From Methanothrix sp. (GTDB lineage Archaea > Halobacteriota > Methanosarcinia > Methanotrichales > Methanotrichaceae): DNA of 6,426 nt. The stretch spans positions 1 to 6,426 of the forward strand of contig JAQVZT010000151.1 of assembly GCA_028708055.1 (NCBI GenBank), given 5' to 3'. Positions 1 to 5,446 of this stretch are shown here, piece after piece. The position numbers were made by a program, and so were the translations under genes. The notes under the pieces were generated by a model, which saw only the letters and a program-made list of their open reading frames with translations, did no database searches and was not told where the DNA came from. The first letter of the stretch is position 1. Each line of letters starts with the position of its first letter.

Positions 1-347
1 GGCCCGATGTTTCCCAGACCCGGCCCGGCTCGACAAATATCGACGATCACGCAGGGAAGCTCCGCACCGTCGATGTATGTTATCCCCTCCTGCTTCAGGC
101 TCATGCCCGGGCCGGAAGATGCCGCCAGAACGCGGTGCCCAGCGCCCGCCGCTCCATAAACCATATTGATTGCCGCTTCTTCCGATTCCGCCTGAACGAA
201 CTTTCTGCTCAATTTGGGAAAATAGCGAGAAGCTTCCTGCAATATCTCGCTGGCGGGAGTAATGGGATAGCCAAAGAAGCAGTCACATCCTGCATAGAGA
301 GCACCCACGATAACAGCTTTGTTTCCATCAATTAACTGAGATGCCAT
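1..347 (-). CDS. vorB: 2-oxoisovalerate (3-methyl-2-oxobutanoate):ferredoxin oxidoreductase subunit VorB, N-terminal part
   Basis: The first 115 residues are present; the gene continues past the left edge. VOR enzymes interconvert branched-chain 2-oxoacids plus CoA with acyl-CoA, CO2 and reduced ferredoxin in the cytoplasm, using thiamine diphosphate. Visible motifs are the N-terminal GYPITPASEI (residues 26-35), the QAESEEAAINM stretch (52-62), ASSGPG (76-81) and RAGPGLGNIG (106-115), all typical of the pyrimidine-domain subunit. The wording matches VorB of methanogens as I remember it better than KorA or PorA, but substrate class is inferred from that resemblance. The ATG follows the stop of the upstream acyl-CoA synthetase by only 3 bases. 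A strong ribosome binding site, GAGGAGAA on the minus strand (355-362), lies inside the end of that gene with 7-base spacing. The two genes are therefore almost certainly cotranscribed and translationally close. The partner VorA subunit would be expected just beyond the window. Confidence 0.93.
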   Translation of the reverse strand, partial: MASQLIDGNKAVIVGALYAGCDCFFGYPITPASEILQEASRYFPKLSRKFVQAESEEAAINMVYGAAGAGHRVLAASSGPGMSLKQEGITYIDGAELPCVIVDICRAGPGLGNIG

Positions 348-350
348 TTT

Positions 351-2252
351 TCAGTTCTCCTCTGTTTTCTTCTCTTTCTGGGGCACATGAACCTCAATGG
401 CCAGCGGCTCGGGACAGGTATAATAGCATGCTCCGCAGCCTATGCAGCCGTCGCCAGAGTAGACGACATAGTGATAGCCTCGAGGATTCAGCTCATTGCC
501 CATCTTCAATACATCCGCGGGACAGGCCTCAATACACCTCTCGCATGCCTTGCATTCCAGGGTATTGATGACCGGATAGGGCTTGTCTTTATCCCGGATC
601 TCCACCCGCCTGATCTTCCCGCTTATGGTCTTGGGAAGCTCTGGAACGAACTCAATGATCCTGGGATACTTGTATGGTGCAGTGACCTTCTTGACGTGGT
701 CCTGCAGCTCCTTTTTCAGCTCTTCGGAAGCGGTAAATCCCCTGGCCAGGACGACAGTTGCCTTTACCACCTGTCCTCGAATGGCGTCTGGCACACCAGT
801 AATGGCTACCTCCATCACCGATGGGTGAGACATGAGGGCGCTTTCCACTTCAAAAGGCCCCACGCGGTATCCGGAGCTTTTGATCATGTCATCCGTCCTG
901 CCTATGAACCAGAAGAATCCGTCCTCATCCCGCCAGGCGGTGTCCCCTGTATGGTAATAATCATCATGCCATGTGCTCTTTGTCTTGTCCGGATCGGAAT
1001 GGTAATCGGTGAAGAGGCCGACGGGCTTTCCTTTGTCCGTCTTGATCACAATCTCGCCCTCTTCGCCCACCTCGCAGATCTTATCGTTCTTGTCCACTAA
1101 AACGATATCAAATCCTGGAGCGGGCTTGCCCATGGAACCGGGCTTGGGATTCATCCAGGGATAATTAGCTATGCAGACCACAGTCTCAGTCTGGCCGAAT
1201 CCTTCCATGAGCCGCAGGCCGGTGGCCTTGAGCAGGCTCTCATAAACCGAGGGATTGAGCGGCTCTCCTGCTGTGACCGCGTACTTCAGCTTGGAGAAGT
1301 CGTACCTGGACATATCGCTTTTGATCATGAACCTGAAGATGGTAGGCGGAGCGCAGAAGGTCGTGACCCCGTACTTGCCCATCTCGTCCATCATCTTCCC
1401 GGCATCGAATCGATCGTAATCGTAGACAAAGACCGCCGAGCCGGCCAGCCACTGGCCGTAAATCTTGCCCCAGGCGCACTTTGCCCACCCGGTATCGGCA
1501 ACGGTGTAATGAAGCCCGTCGTCCTCCACATTCTGCCAGTACTTGGCGGTTAGAATGTGGCCCAGAGGATAGGTCTGATCATGTTTGACCATCTTTGGAT
1601 ATCCCGTGGTTCCCGAGGTAAAGTACCCGAGGAGAATGTCCTCATTTTTCGTTGCCTGCTCCCCGGTGGGACGGGCATAGTCCGGTGAAGCCTGCTCGAG
1701 CTCCTTATCGAAATTTATCCATCCGTCGCGCGTGAGGTCCGGGCTTCCAACAAGGGCTTTGACCAGAGGAACATTGCCCAGGTTCCTGTGGGCCTCATCG
1801 AACTCCCCAGGAACCCCGTTCTCTCCTATGCAGACGATCATCTTCAGGTCGCCCTTCTTGATTCGGTAGACGAAGTCCTTGGCCTTGAGCATATGCGTGG
1901 ATGGGATAGAAATGGCGCCGATCTTATTCAGGCCAACCATGCAAACCCAGAACTCCCAGCGGCTCTTGAGGGTGAGCATGACGGTATCCCCTTTCTTCAG
2001 CCCGCATCTGGAAAATAGATTGGCGGCCTTGTCGCTCAGAATCTTCAGATCTCTGAAGGTGATGATGCGCTCTTCGCCATGATCGTTGCACCAGACCAGG
2101 GCAAGCTTATCGGGATACTGCTCTGCATAGGCATCAACCACATCATAGGCAAAATTGAAATTCTCGGGAACCAGGATTTTAAAATTCTCCTTAAAATCCT
2201 CATACGACTTGAAATCGACCCGAGAAACGAATCTAGGCAATAATGACGTCAT
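351..2252 (-). CDS. AMP-forming acyl-CoA synthetase fused to a C-terminal 2[4Fe-4S] ferredoxin (VorC/KorD-like) domain
   Basis: This 633-residue protein should activate a carboxylic acid to acyl-CoA with ATP, through an acyl-adenylate. Adenylate-forming motifs appear in order: P-loop FTSGTTGYPK (211-220), EGFGQTE (350-356), YHTGD (433-437), the hinge region GRTDDMIKSSGYR (451-463) and the catalytic-lysine motif SGKIRR with Lys546. Acetyl-CoA synthetases have Trp just before the QTE of the second motif; here it is Gly353, which is known to open the acyl pocket, so a medium or branched-chain acid is likelier than acetate. Residues about 563-622 form a bacterial-type ferredoxin with two complete cluster motifs, Cys567/570/573/577 and Cys603/606/609/613. 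That tail resembles the delta subunit of 2-oxoacid:ferredoxin oxidoreductases, and vorB follows 3 bases downstream. The start has GAGGA at 2261-2265 (minus strand), 8 bases from the ATG. The gene lies 21 bases after the regulator and is probably in its operon. The exact substrate is not readable from sequence. Confidence 0.95.
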   Translation of the reverse strand: MTSLLPRFVSRVDFKSYEDFKENFKILVPENFNFAYDVVDAYAEQYPDKLALVWCNDHGEERIITFRDLKILSDKAANLFSRCGLKKGDTVMLTLKSRWEFWVCMVGLNKIGAISIPSTHMLKAKDFVYRIKKGDLKMIVCIGENGVPGEFDEAHRNLGNVPLVKALVGSPDLTRDGWINFDKELEQASPDYARPTGEQATKNEDILLGYFTSGTTGYPKMVKHDQTYPLGHILTAKYWQNVEDDGLHYTVADTGWAKCAWGKIYGQWLAGSAVFVYDYDRFDAGKMMDEMGKYGVTTFCAPPTIFRFMIKSDMSRYDFSKLKYAVTAGEPLNPSVYESLLKATGLRLMEGFGQTETVVCIANYPWMNPKPGSMGKPAPGFDIVLVDKNDKICEVGEEGEIVIKTDKGKPVGLFTDYHSDPDKTKSTWHDDYYHTGDTAWRDEDGFFWFIGRTDDMIKSSGYRVGPFEVESALMSHPSVMEVAITGVPDAIRGQVVKATVVLARGFTASEELKKELQDHVKKVTAPYKYPRIIEFVPELPKTISGKIRRVEIRDKDKPYPVINTLECKACERCIEACPADVLKMGNELNPRGYHYVVYSGDGCIGCGACYYTCPEPLAIEVHVPQKEKKTEEN

Positions 2253-2273
2253 TGTTTCGTTCCTCTTTAATTT

Positions 2274-2822
2274 CTACATGACAACAGCCAAGAGCTTCAC
2301 TGGCTTGTCGTTTAAGGCTTCCATATAATGATTATAGGACGCATCGAAGAATATAGAATCTCCAGGGTTCAGCACCACATCATTGTCATGAATAGTGAGC
2401 TTGAGAGTACCCTCGAGCACATATTCGAACTCCTGACCAGGATGATTGTAGAACGATGGGCCGTCTTTCCTGGGATCTATGGTGACGATAAAAGGCTCAG
2501 CTTTTTTATGGGCGAACTTTCTGGCCAGGCTCTGGTAGTGATACTGTTCTCTTCTTTCTACCTCTACCGCTTCGCCCTTTCGAGTAATCGTGAAGATGCT
2601 CATCTTGGACTCTTCGCCGGTGAGGAGCAGGCCCGTATCCACATTAAGTCTTCGCGCCATGCCGATTAGAATGCTGGCAGGAATGTCCAGCTTTCCATCT
2701 TCATAGAATCCGTATGTCTCCACAGGCACATTAAGGTACTCTGCCATCTCCTCGGACGATACTCCATTCAGTTCCCTCAGTTCACGAAGACGTGAACCTA
2801 TCTCGTCAAGCCTCTCCTTCAT
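2274..2822 (-). CDS. XRE-family transcriptional regulator with C-terminal cupin domain
   Basis: This is a 182-residue cytoplasmic DNA-binding protein. Residues about 4-69 form an XRE-type helix-turn-helix (recognisable around SSEEMAEYLNVPVETYGFYEDG, then the IPASILIGMARRLNV helix). Residues about 115-180 form a cupin_2 barrel, with HPGQEFEYVLEG starting at His127 and PGD...NH ending at His165 as the usual ligand-site positions. XRE-cupin proteins are commonly one-component sensors in which a small molecule or metal bound in the cupin controls DNA binding. It is the first gene of the operon with the acyl-CoA synthetase and vorB, so it probably controls those genes and itself, possibly sensing the acid, its CoA ester or a 2-oxoacid; that part is inference. 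In-frame ATGs exist at 2861 and 2855, but the ATG at 2822 is chosen because it has a GAGGAA ribosome binding site at 6-base spacing and begins right at the regulatory domain. With the earlier start the protein would be 195 residues. Confidence 0.92.
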   Translation of the reverse strand: MKERLDEIGSRLRELRELNGVSSEEMAEYLNVPVETYGFYEDGKLDIPASILIGMARRLNVDTGLLLTGEESKMSIFTITRKGEAVEVERREQYHYQSLARKFAHKKAEPFIVTIDPRKDGPSFYNHPGQEFEYVLEGTLKLTIHDNDVVLNPGDSIFFDASYNHYMEALNDKPVKLLAVVM

Positions 2823-2828
2823 ACTCAG

Positions 2829-2834
2829 TTCCTC
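2829..2834 (-). promoter_or_regulatory. ribosome binding site of the XRE-cupin regulator
   Basis: GAGGAA on the minus strand, 6 bases before the ATG at 2822. It decides the start, because the two upstream in-frame ATGs (2861, 2855) have no purine-rich site in front of them. Confidence 0.65.
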
Positions 2835-2885
2835 AGCGCATTGTGACTGCCCCATAAGCATATTTTAATCTATCTAATCATGAGC

Positions 2886-2893
2886 AATTTATT
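2886..2893 (-). promoter_or_regulatory. possible TATA box of the regulator / acyl-CoA synthetase / vorB operon
   Basis: AATAAATT on the minus strand would place transcription start near 2863 and give a leader of about 40 bases before the ATG at 2822. A second A/T-rich candidate, TTAAAATA at about 2861-2868, would give a leader of about 17 bases. Neither is a strong match, so the choice between them is open. Confidence 0.3.
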
Positions 2894-2911
2894 GGGAGGC
2901 AAATTACCAAT

Positions 2912-2959
2912 CAGCTATCAATAGGATGAGCTATCAATAGATTCAGCAATCAGTAGGAT
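2912..2959. repeat. three tandem 16-base repeats, candidate operator array
   Basis: Three abutting 16-base units lie at 2912-2927, 2928-2943 and 2944-2959, with consensus cAGCtATCAaTAGgat. The first two each contain CTATCAATAG, an inverted repeat CTAT/ATAG with a 2-base spacer (2915-2924 and 2931-2940); the third is more degenerate. They sit about 90-137 bases upstream of the XRE-cupin start, just beyond the possible TATA box, in the only noncoding stretch that could hold the operon's control region. Being exactly in register and partly palindromic, they are plausible binding sites for the adjacent regulator. There are no spacers, so this is not a CRISPR array. Confidence 0.7.
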
Positions 2960-2983
2960 CAGCATGCAAAGGAGTTCACGCGG

Positions 2984-2990
2984 AAAAAAA
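2984..2990 (-). terminator. T-tract, possible terminator of the CxxC-protein gene
   Basis: A run of seven T on the minus strand, about 100 bases after the stop of the minus-strand gene ending at 3093. Archaeal transcription commonly ends at such T-runs without needing a hairpin. No convincing stem-loop precedes it. Between this tract and the gene end (2991-3092) I see no coding signal. Confidence 0.35.
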
Positions 2991-3092
2991 GGCGAAAGTG
3001 CACAGGTTTTAGAGACTCAGGCCTGGAAATACGCGAAGAATGCCACAGGATTATCGTGAAAATAAATTTGCTGCAAAGATTGCCATTTGGTA

Positions 3093-3458
3093 TCATGAGG
3101 TCCAATCGTCCTCATCAAGCCAATTTTGAGCTTTTTTATTTGTGGTTGCCGTGCCCTTTGCAGAGGGCTTTCCGGTAAGGTTGCGCGATGCGGACATGTA
3201 GCCGGAATTTCCGCGCATGAGATTGTAGGCAATTTCAGGGTCAATGCCATGTTTATTTAAATATGCCTCACGAGAGAGATGTTCCCCAAATCCAGATATG
3301 TATATCGGTTCACCTATGACGGGAGTAATTTTCCCAGCAGGCAAAACCCATTCGAAGCCCTGAGGAAGCGAGCATTGCAGCCAATCGCCACCGCTATTAA
3401 TGTCAGATTCGCTTGCCACATTCATGGCGCCGCAGTTTTTGCAGATGAACTTCTTCAT
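3093..3458 (-). CDS. small hypothetical protein with N-terminal CxxC
   Basis: I do not recognise this 121-residue protein. It begins MKKFICKNCGAMN, a Cys6-x2-Cys9 knuckle of zinc-ribbon type, but only one further Cys follows (in WLQCSLPQGF), so a full four-cysteine zinc site within one chain is absent. The middle part contains IYISGFGEHLSREAYLNKHG and then DPEIAYNLMRGNSGYM, which looks like an ordered domain. The last 30 or so residues are Ser/Thr/Lys/Asn-rich and end in the acidic LDEDDWTS, probably disordered. There is no signal peptide or membrane segment. The ATG at 3458 is preferred because AAGGTG (3465-3470, minus strand) stands 6 bases before it; a GTG three codons upstream would overlap that site. 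A good TATA box precedes it. It is divergent from the exported rhodanese-like gene, which may reflect shared control, but no function can be assigned. Confidence 0.8.
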   Translation of the reverse strand: MKKFICKNCGAMNVASESDINSGGDWLQCSLPQGFEWVLPAGKITPVIGEPIYISGFGEHLSREAYLNKHGIDPEIAYNLMRGNSGYMSASRNLTGKPSAKGTATTNKKAQNWLDEDDWTS

Positions 3459-3495
3459 TACACACACCTTCAGACAGCTTTATTGTCCATTACAG

Positions 3496-3506
3496 TATAT
3501 ATAATT
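3496..3506 (-). promoter_or_regulatory. archaeal TATA box for the CxxC-protein gene
   Basis: On the minus strand this reads AAATTATATATAC, a good archaeal box A. Transcription would start near 3476, leaving a leader of about 18 bases that just contains the ribosome binding site AAGGTG and the ATG at 3458. The fit of box, leader and start supports all three. Confidence 0.6.
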
Positions 3507-3540
3507 TACTTAACAGATGTTTTAATCAAAGCCACATCAT

Positions 3541-3550
3541 TTTTTATATA
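3541..3550 (+). promoter_or_regulatory. possible TATA box for the rhodanese-like gene
   Basis: TTTTTATATA would give a start near 3572 and an untranslated leader of about 115 bases before the ATG at 3688. A second candidate, AATATAATAT at about 3560-3569, would shorten that to roughly 95 bases. The leader (about 3572-3687) shows no structure I can name. Confidence 0.4.
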
Positions 3551-3674
3551 GGAATAAGGAATATAATATTATTGAAACAAAATGGGTGAGCTGTGGCAAC
3601 AGCATCAGTTGATTGACAGGCATACGCCCGTACTACAAGCCAAACACTATTAGTAGGGGGCGAATGGATGGAAG

Positions 3675-3681
3675 AGAGGTG
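3675..3681 (+). promoter_or_regulatory. ribosome binding site of the rhodanese-like gene
   Basis: AGAGGTG followed by a 6-base spacer and ATG at 3688. It fixes the start at the signal peptide and argues against the in-frame TTG at 3613 and the ATG at 3664, which would put extra charged residues before the signal sequence. Confidence 0.7.
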
Positions 3682-3687
3682 TTACAG

Positions 3688-4320
3688 ATGAGATCAAGAA
3701 ACCTATTGCTCTGTTCATTAGCGCTGGCCTGTCTTCTGATGCACGCATGCGCTCTGGCACAGACCGCGGAGCAGGATGATCAGGATAAAGTGGATCAAAT
3801 GAATAAGCAGATACTTAGTGACAATAAAAACACAGATGCAGGCAGCTATAAAGGCCAGCCCTGGGCAACATCATCGCTTAATGATTCTGTTAAGAAAGCC
3901 ACATCTCTGGGAACCGCATCTCCCGTTCAGATTTCATCCGCGATGAGCCAGCCAGCTGACGACATGGCTAAAACGGATTCATTCCTGAAAGAGGCAGCAA
4001 ACAATGGATTCTATCTACTGAGCGTTGCCGAGTATCTCAGCAAATCCGGCCAGGATAATAACTGGGCCATAGTGGACGCCAGGCCGGCACAGCTATTCGC
4101 AGCGAGCCACATTCCAGACGCATTGAACATCCCCCTGGAAAATATCATCTCACAGATGGGAATAATTCCTGCCGGGAAAAAGATCGCTGTCTATAGCACG
4201 CCTGATGCCAACGCCGCTTTTGCCGTTCAGACTCTGAGAGTCTATGGGGGTCGCGAAGCATTCGTTCTTTCAGGAGGAATTGACGCCTGGAAGGCAGCGG
4301 GAATGCCTCTTGCCAGCTGA
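3688..4320 (+). CDS. exported rhodanese-like domain protein lacking the catalytic cysteine
   Basis: This 210-residue protein starts with a Sec-type signal peptide: Arg2/Arg4, a hydrophobic stretch at about 5-20, and a likely cleavage after ALA (residue 24, before Gln25). A low-complexity polar linker follows (about 25-100). Residues about 107-208 form one rhodanese domain, with the AIVDARPAQLFAASHIPDALNIPL stretch (127-150, a classic rhodanese signature) and the C-terminal VLSGGIDAWKAAGMPL signature. The active-site loop, where sulfurtransferases have Cys in the VYC position, reads IAVYSTPDANAA, with Ser170 (codon AGC) in its place. Thiosulfate sulfurtransferase activity by the usual persulfide mechanism is therefore not expected; a binding or regulatory role outside the membrane is likelier. 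The lipobox-like MHAC is weak, so cleavage by signal peptidase I is preferred over lipidation. The next gene on the same strand is a membrane-anchored Ser/Ala-rich protein, which fits an envelope setting. Confidence 0.9.
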   Translation: MRSRNLLLCSLALACLLMHACALAQTAEQDDQDKVDQMNKQILSDNKNTDAGSYKGQPWATSSLNDSVKKATSLGTASPVQISSAMSQPADDMAKTDSFLKEAANNGFYLLSVAEYLSKSGQDNNWAIVDARPAQLFAASHIPDALNIPLENIISQMGIIPAGKKIAVYSTPDANAAFAVQTLRVYGGREAFVLSGGIDAWKAAGMPLAS

Positions 4321-4345
4321 GCGAAGTAATTCCTAACTAAATAAA

Positions 4346-4351
4346 TTTTTT
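4346..4351 (+). terminator. T-tract, possible terminator of the rhodanese-like gene
   Basis: Six T in an A/T-rich stretch 25 bases after the stop codon. It precedes a separate TATA box for the next gene, which supports independent transcription units. No hairpin is evident. Confidence 0.35.
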
Positions 4352-4365
4352 ATCAATCGCAAAAG

Positions 4366-4373
4366 CTATAAAC
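4366..4373 (+). promoter_or_regulatory. archaeal BRE/TATA element giving a leaderless mRNA
   Basis: CTATAAAC preceded by the purine-rich CGCAAAAG, a BRE-like context. The box centre is about 26 bases before the ATG at 4396, so transcription should begin at or next to the start codon. The absence of any ribosome binding site before that ATG agrees with a leaderless message. Confidence 0.6.
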
Positions 4374-4395
4374 ATTAAAAAATATCTCTTTATGT

Positions 4396-5400
4396 ATGAA
4401 GGACTTTGCGGGGTCGAGCATTACCTATTATGGTCTGGCTCGCGAAAAATTAAAAAATAAATATCCCTGGCTGGCAAGGATTCTTGTCATACTGGCATTG
4501 ATTTGCATGACCGGCCTTGCCATTTATCTCGTATCCGATCTCGTATCTTATGCCTCCAATCCGGATTATAAAGCCGCCGGCTTTGGACTTGATCCAATGG
4601 ACCCGAAAGACAGCATTCCATCTGCAGCGAGCGATAAGGAGAATGGGGCAAATATGGGCACAAATTCTTCCCAGAATGCGAGCCGCCAAACCAGGGAGCA
4701 AAGCCAGGTCAACCTATCTAAGATGAATTCGTCCCTCCAATCCGGCCAGGCGGCAAAAGCAAGCGCTGTAGCAGTCAAATCTTCGAGCAGCGGCTCTTCC
4801 GGATCAAAACATCATAGTTCTTCGTCCTCGAAATCGTCTTCTTCAAATTCTGCGAAGGCGAGCGTCAATAAGAGCAATCTTACCAATGAATCCGTAGCAT
4901 CAGCAGCAATGCCGGCGAATGTATCAGCAACCGCAGGGGCAAATGTATCTGCAACTGCAGCGGCGAATGCAACGGAAACGGCAGCTGCGCCTGCCAATGT
5001 GGCGGCAAATGCAGGTGCAGGCTCTCAAGGAGCAGAGGTCGCAGCCCCTACAGACCTCGCATCCATTCCATTGGCTGTGATAAGCAATCTCGCTAATCCC
5101 GCAGGAAAAAGCGCTGCAACTGAGCCCGAATCAACAATTATGTTCAAGACCGAGTCAAAGGCCAGTGGTGGATCTGTCTCTGATAGCACAGACAATGCGA
5201 AAAGCTCTAGCCCTGAAACGAAAAATATCAAATTCAAGACTGCTGGAGCAAAGAGTCTCGCCGCAAAGAAAAGCAGCCCGGCTGCCACAAGCCCATCATC
5301 AAAGGCAGCGGCAGCCAAGGAGAAGATTAAGGCCAACAAGGATCGCATTGAGCAAGCCATGAAGAAAAAAGCGGCTCTGATGCGAAGCAAAGCGGCATGA
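4396..5400 (+). CDS. membrane-anchored Ser/Ala-rich low-complexity protein, probable surface glycoprotein
   Basis: I do not recognise a family for this 334-residue protein. A short N-terminal segment rich in Lys/Arg (about 15-24) precedes one membrane helix (about 27-48), which suggests an N-in anchor with the long C-terminal part outside. That part is dominated by Ala, Ser, Lys and Asn. Ten N-glycosylation sequons are visible at Asn90, 94, 106, 111, 158, 161, 164, 175, 183 and 191, with none afterwards. A Ser-rich tract spans about 129-152, an 8-residue repeat of the ANVSATAG type spans 174-197, and an FKT motif occurs twice (250-252, 280-282). The last 40 or so residues are Lys/Ala-rich and probably helical (KEKIKANKDRIEQAMKKK). 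The composition suits an extended, glycosylated stalk or spacer with a basic tip, perhaps contacting acidic surface polymers; this is inference. The reading frame is open throughout and has its own promoter. Confidence 0.85.
   Translation: MKDFAGSSITYYGLAREKLKNKYPWLARILVILALICMTGLAIYLVSDLVSYASNPDYKAAGFGLDPMDPKDSIPSAASDKENGANMGTNSSQNASRQTREQSQVNLSKMNSSLQSGQAAKASAVAVKSSSSGSSGSKHHSSSSSKSSSSNSAKASVNKSNLTNESVASAAMPANVSATAGANVSATAAANATETAAAPANVAANAGAGSQGAEVAAPTDLASIPLAVISNLANPAGKSAATEPESTIMFKTESKASGGSVSDSTDNAKSSSPETKNIKFKTAGAKSLAAKKSSPAATSPSSKAAAAKEKIKANKDRIEQAMKKKAALMRSKAA
4915..4986 (+). repeat. 24-base tandem repeat inside the Ser/Ala-rich gene
   Basis: Three in-frame 24-base units encode ANVSATAG, ANVSATAA and ANATETAA (protein residues 174-197). 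Each unit carries one N-glycosylation sequon (Asn175, 183, 191). The first two units are close at the DNA level and the third has diverged, which points to duplication followed by drift under selection for the sequon. Confidence 0.75.
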
Positions 5401-5446
5401 GACGTTCATGCCGTTAAGAGCCCTTGCTAGCCCTTCATTATCCATT

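Noticed and set aside
387..1100. Long plus-strand open frame opposite the acyl-CoA synthetase
   Set aside because: It lies wholly antisense to a gene with complete catalytic motifs and has no recognisable domain; it is a by-product of the codon use on the other strand.
351..2252. Acyl-CoA synthetase considered as the acetyl-CoA synthetase of acetoclastic methanogenesis
   Set aside because: It has Gly353 in place of the acetate-pocket Trp, carries a ferredoxin tail, and is linked to vorB.
2912..2959. Repeats considered as a CRISPR array
   Set aside because: The 16-base units abut without spacers, and no cas gene is visible.
3017..3250. Minus-strand open frame overlapping the end of the CxxC-protein gene
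   Set aside because: It is in another register of the same strand, has no ribosome site and no protein-like pattern, and overlaps a better supported gene.
3613..3687. TTG start 25 codons upstream for the rhodanese-like gene
   Set aside because: It would bury the signal peptide behind 25 polar residues, whereas the ATG at 3688 has a strong ribosome site at 6-base spacing.
5025..5390. Minus-strand open frame opposite the Ser/Ala-rich gene, with hydrophobic Ala/Leu/Phe stretches
   Set aside because: It is the reverse reading of Ala/Lys/Ser-rich repeats, which naturally yields hydrophobic low-complexity frames. No promoter or ribosome site supports it.
5401..5446. Possible hairpin terminator between the two convergent genes
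   Set aside because: Only a short imperfect GGGCTnGC-like symmetry is present and there is no T-run, so it is not strong enough to call.
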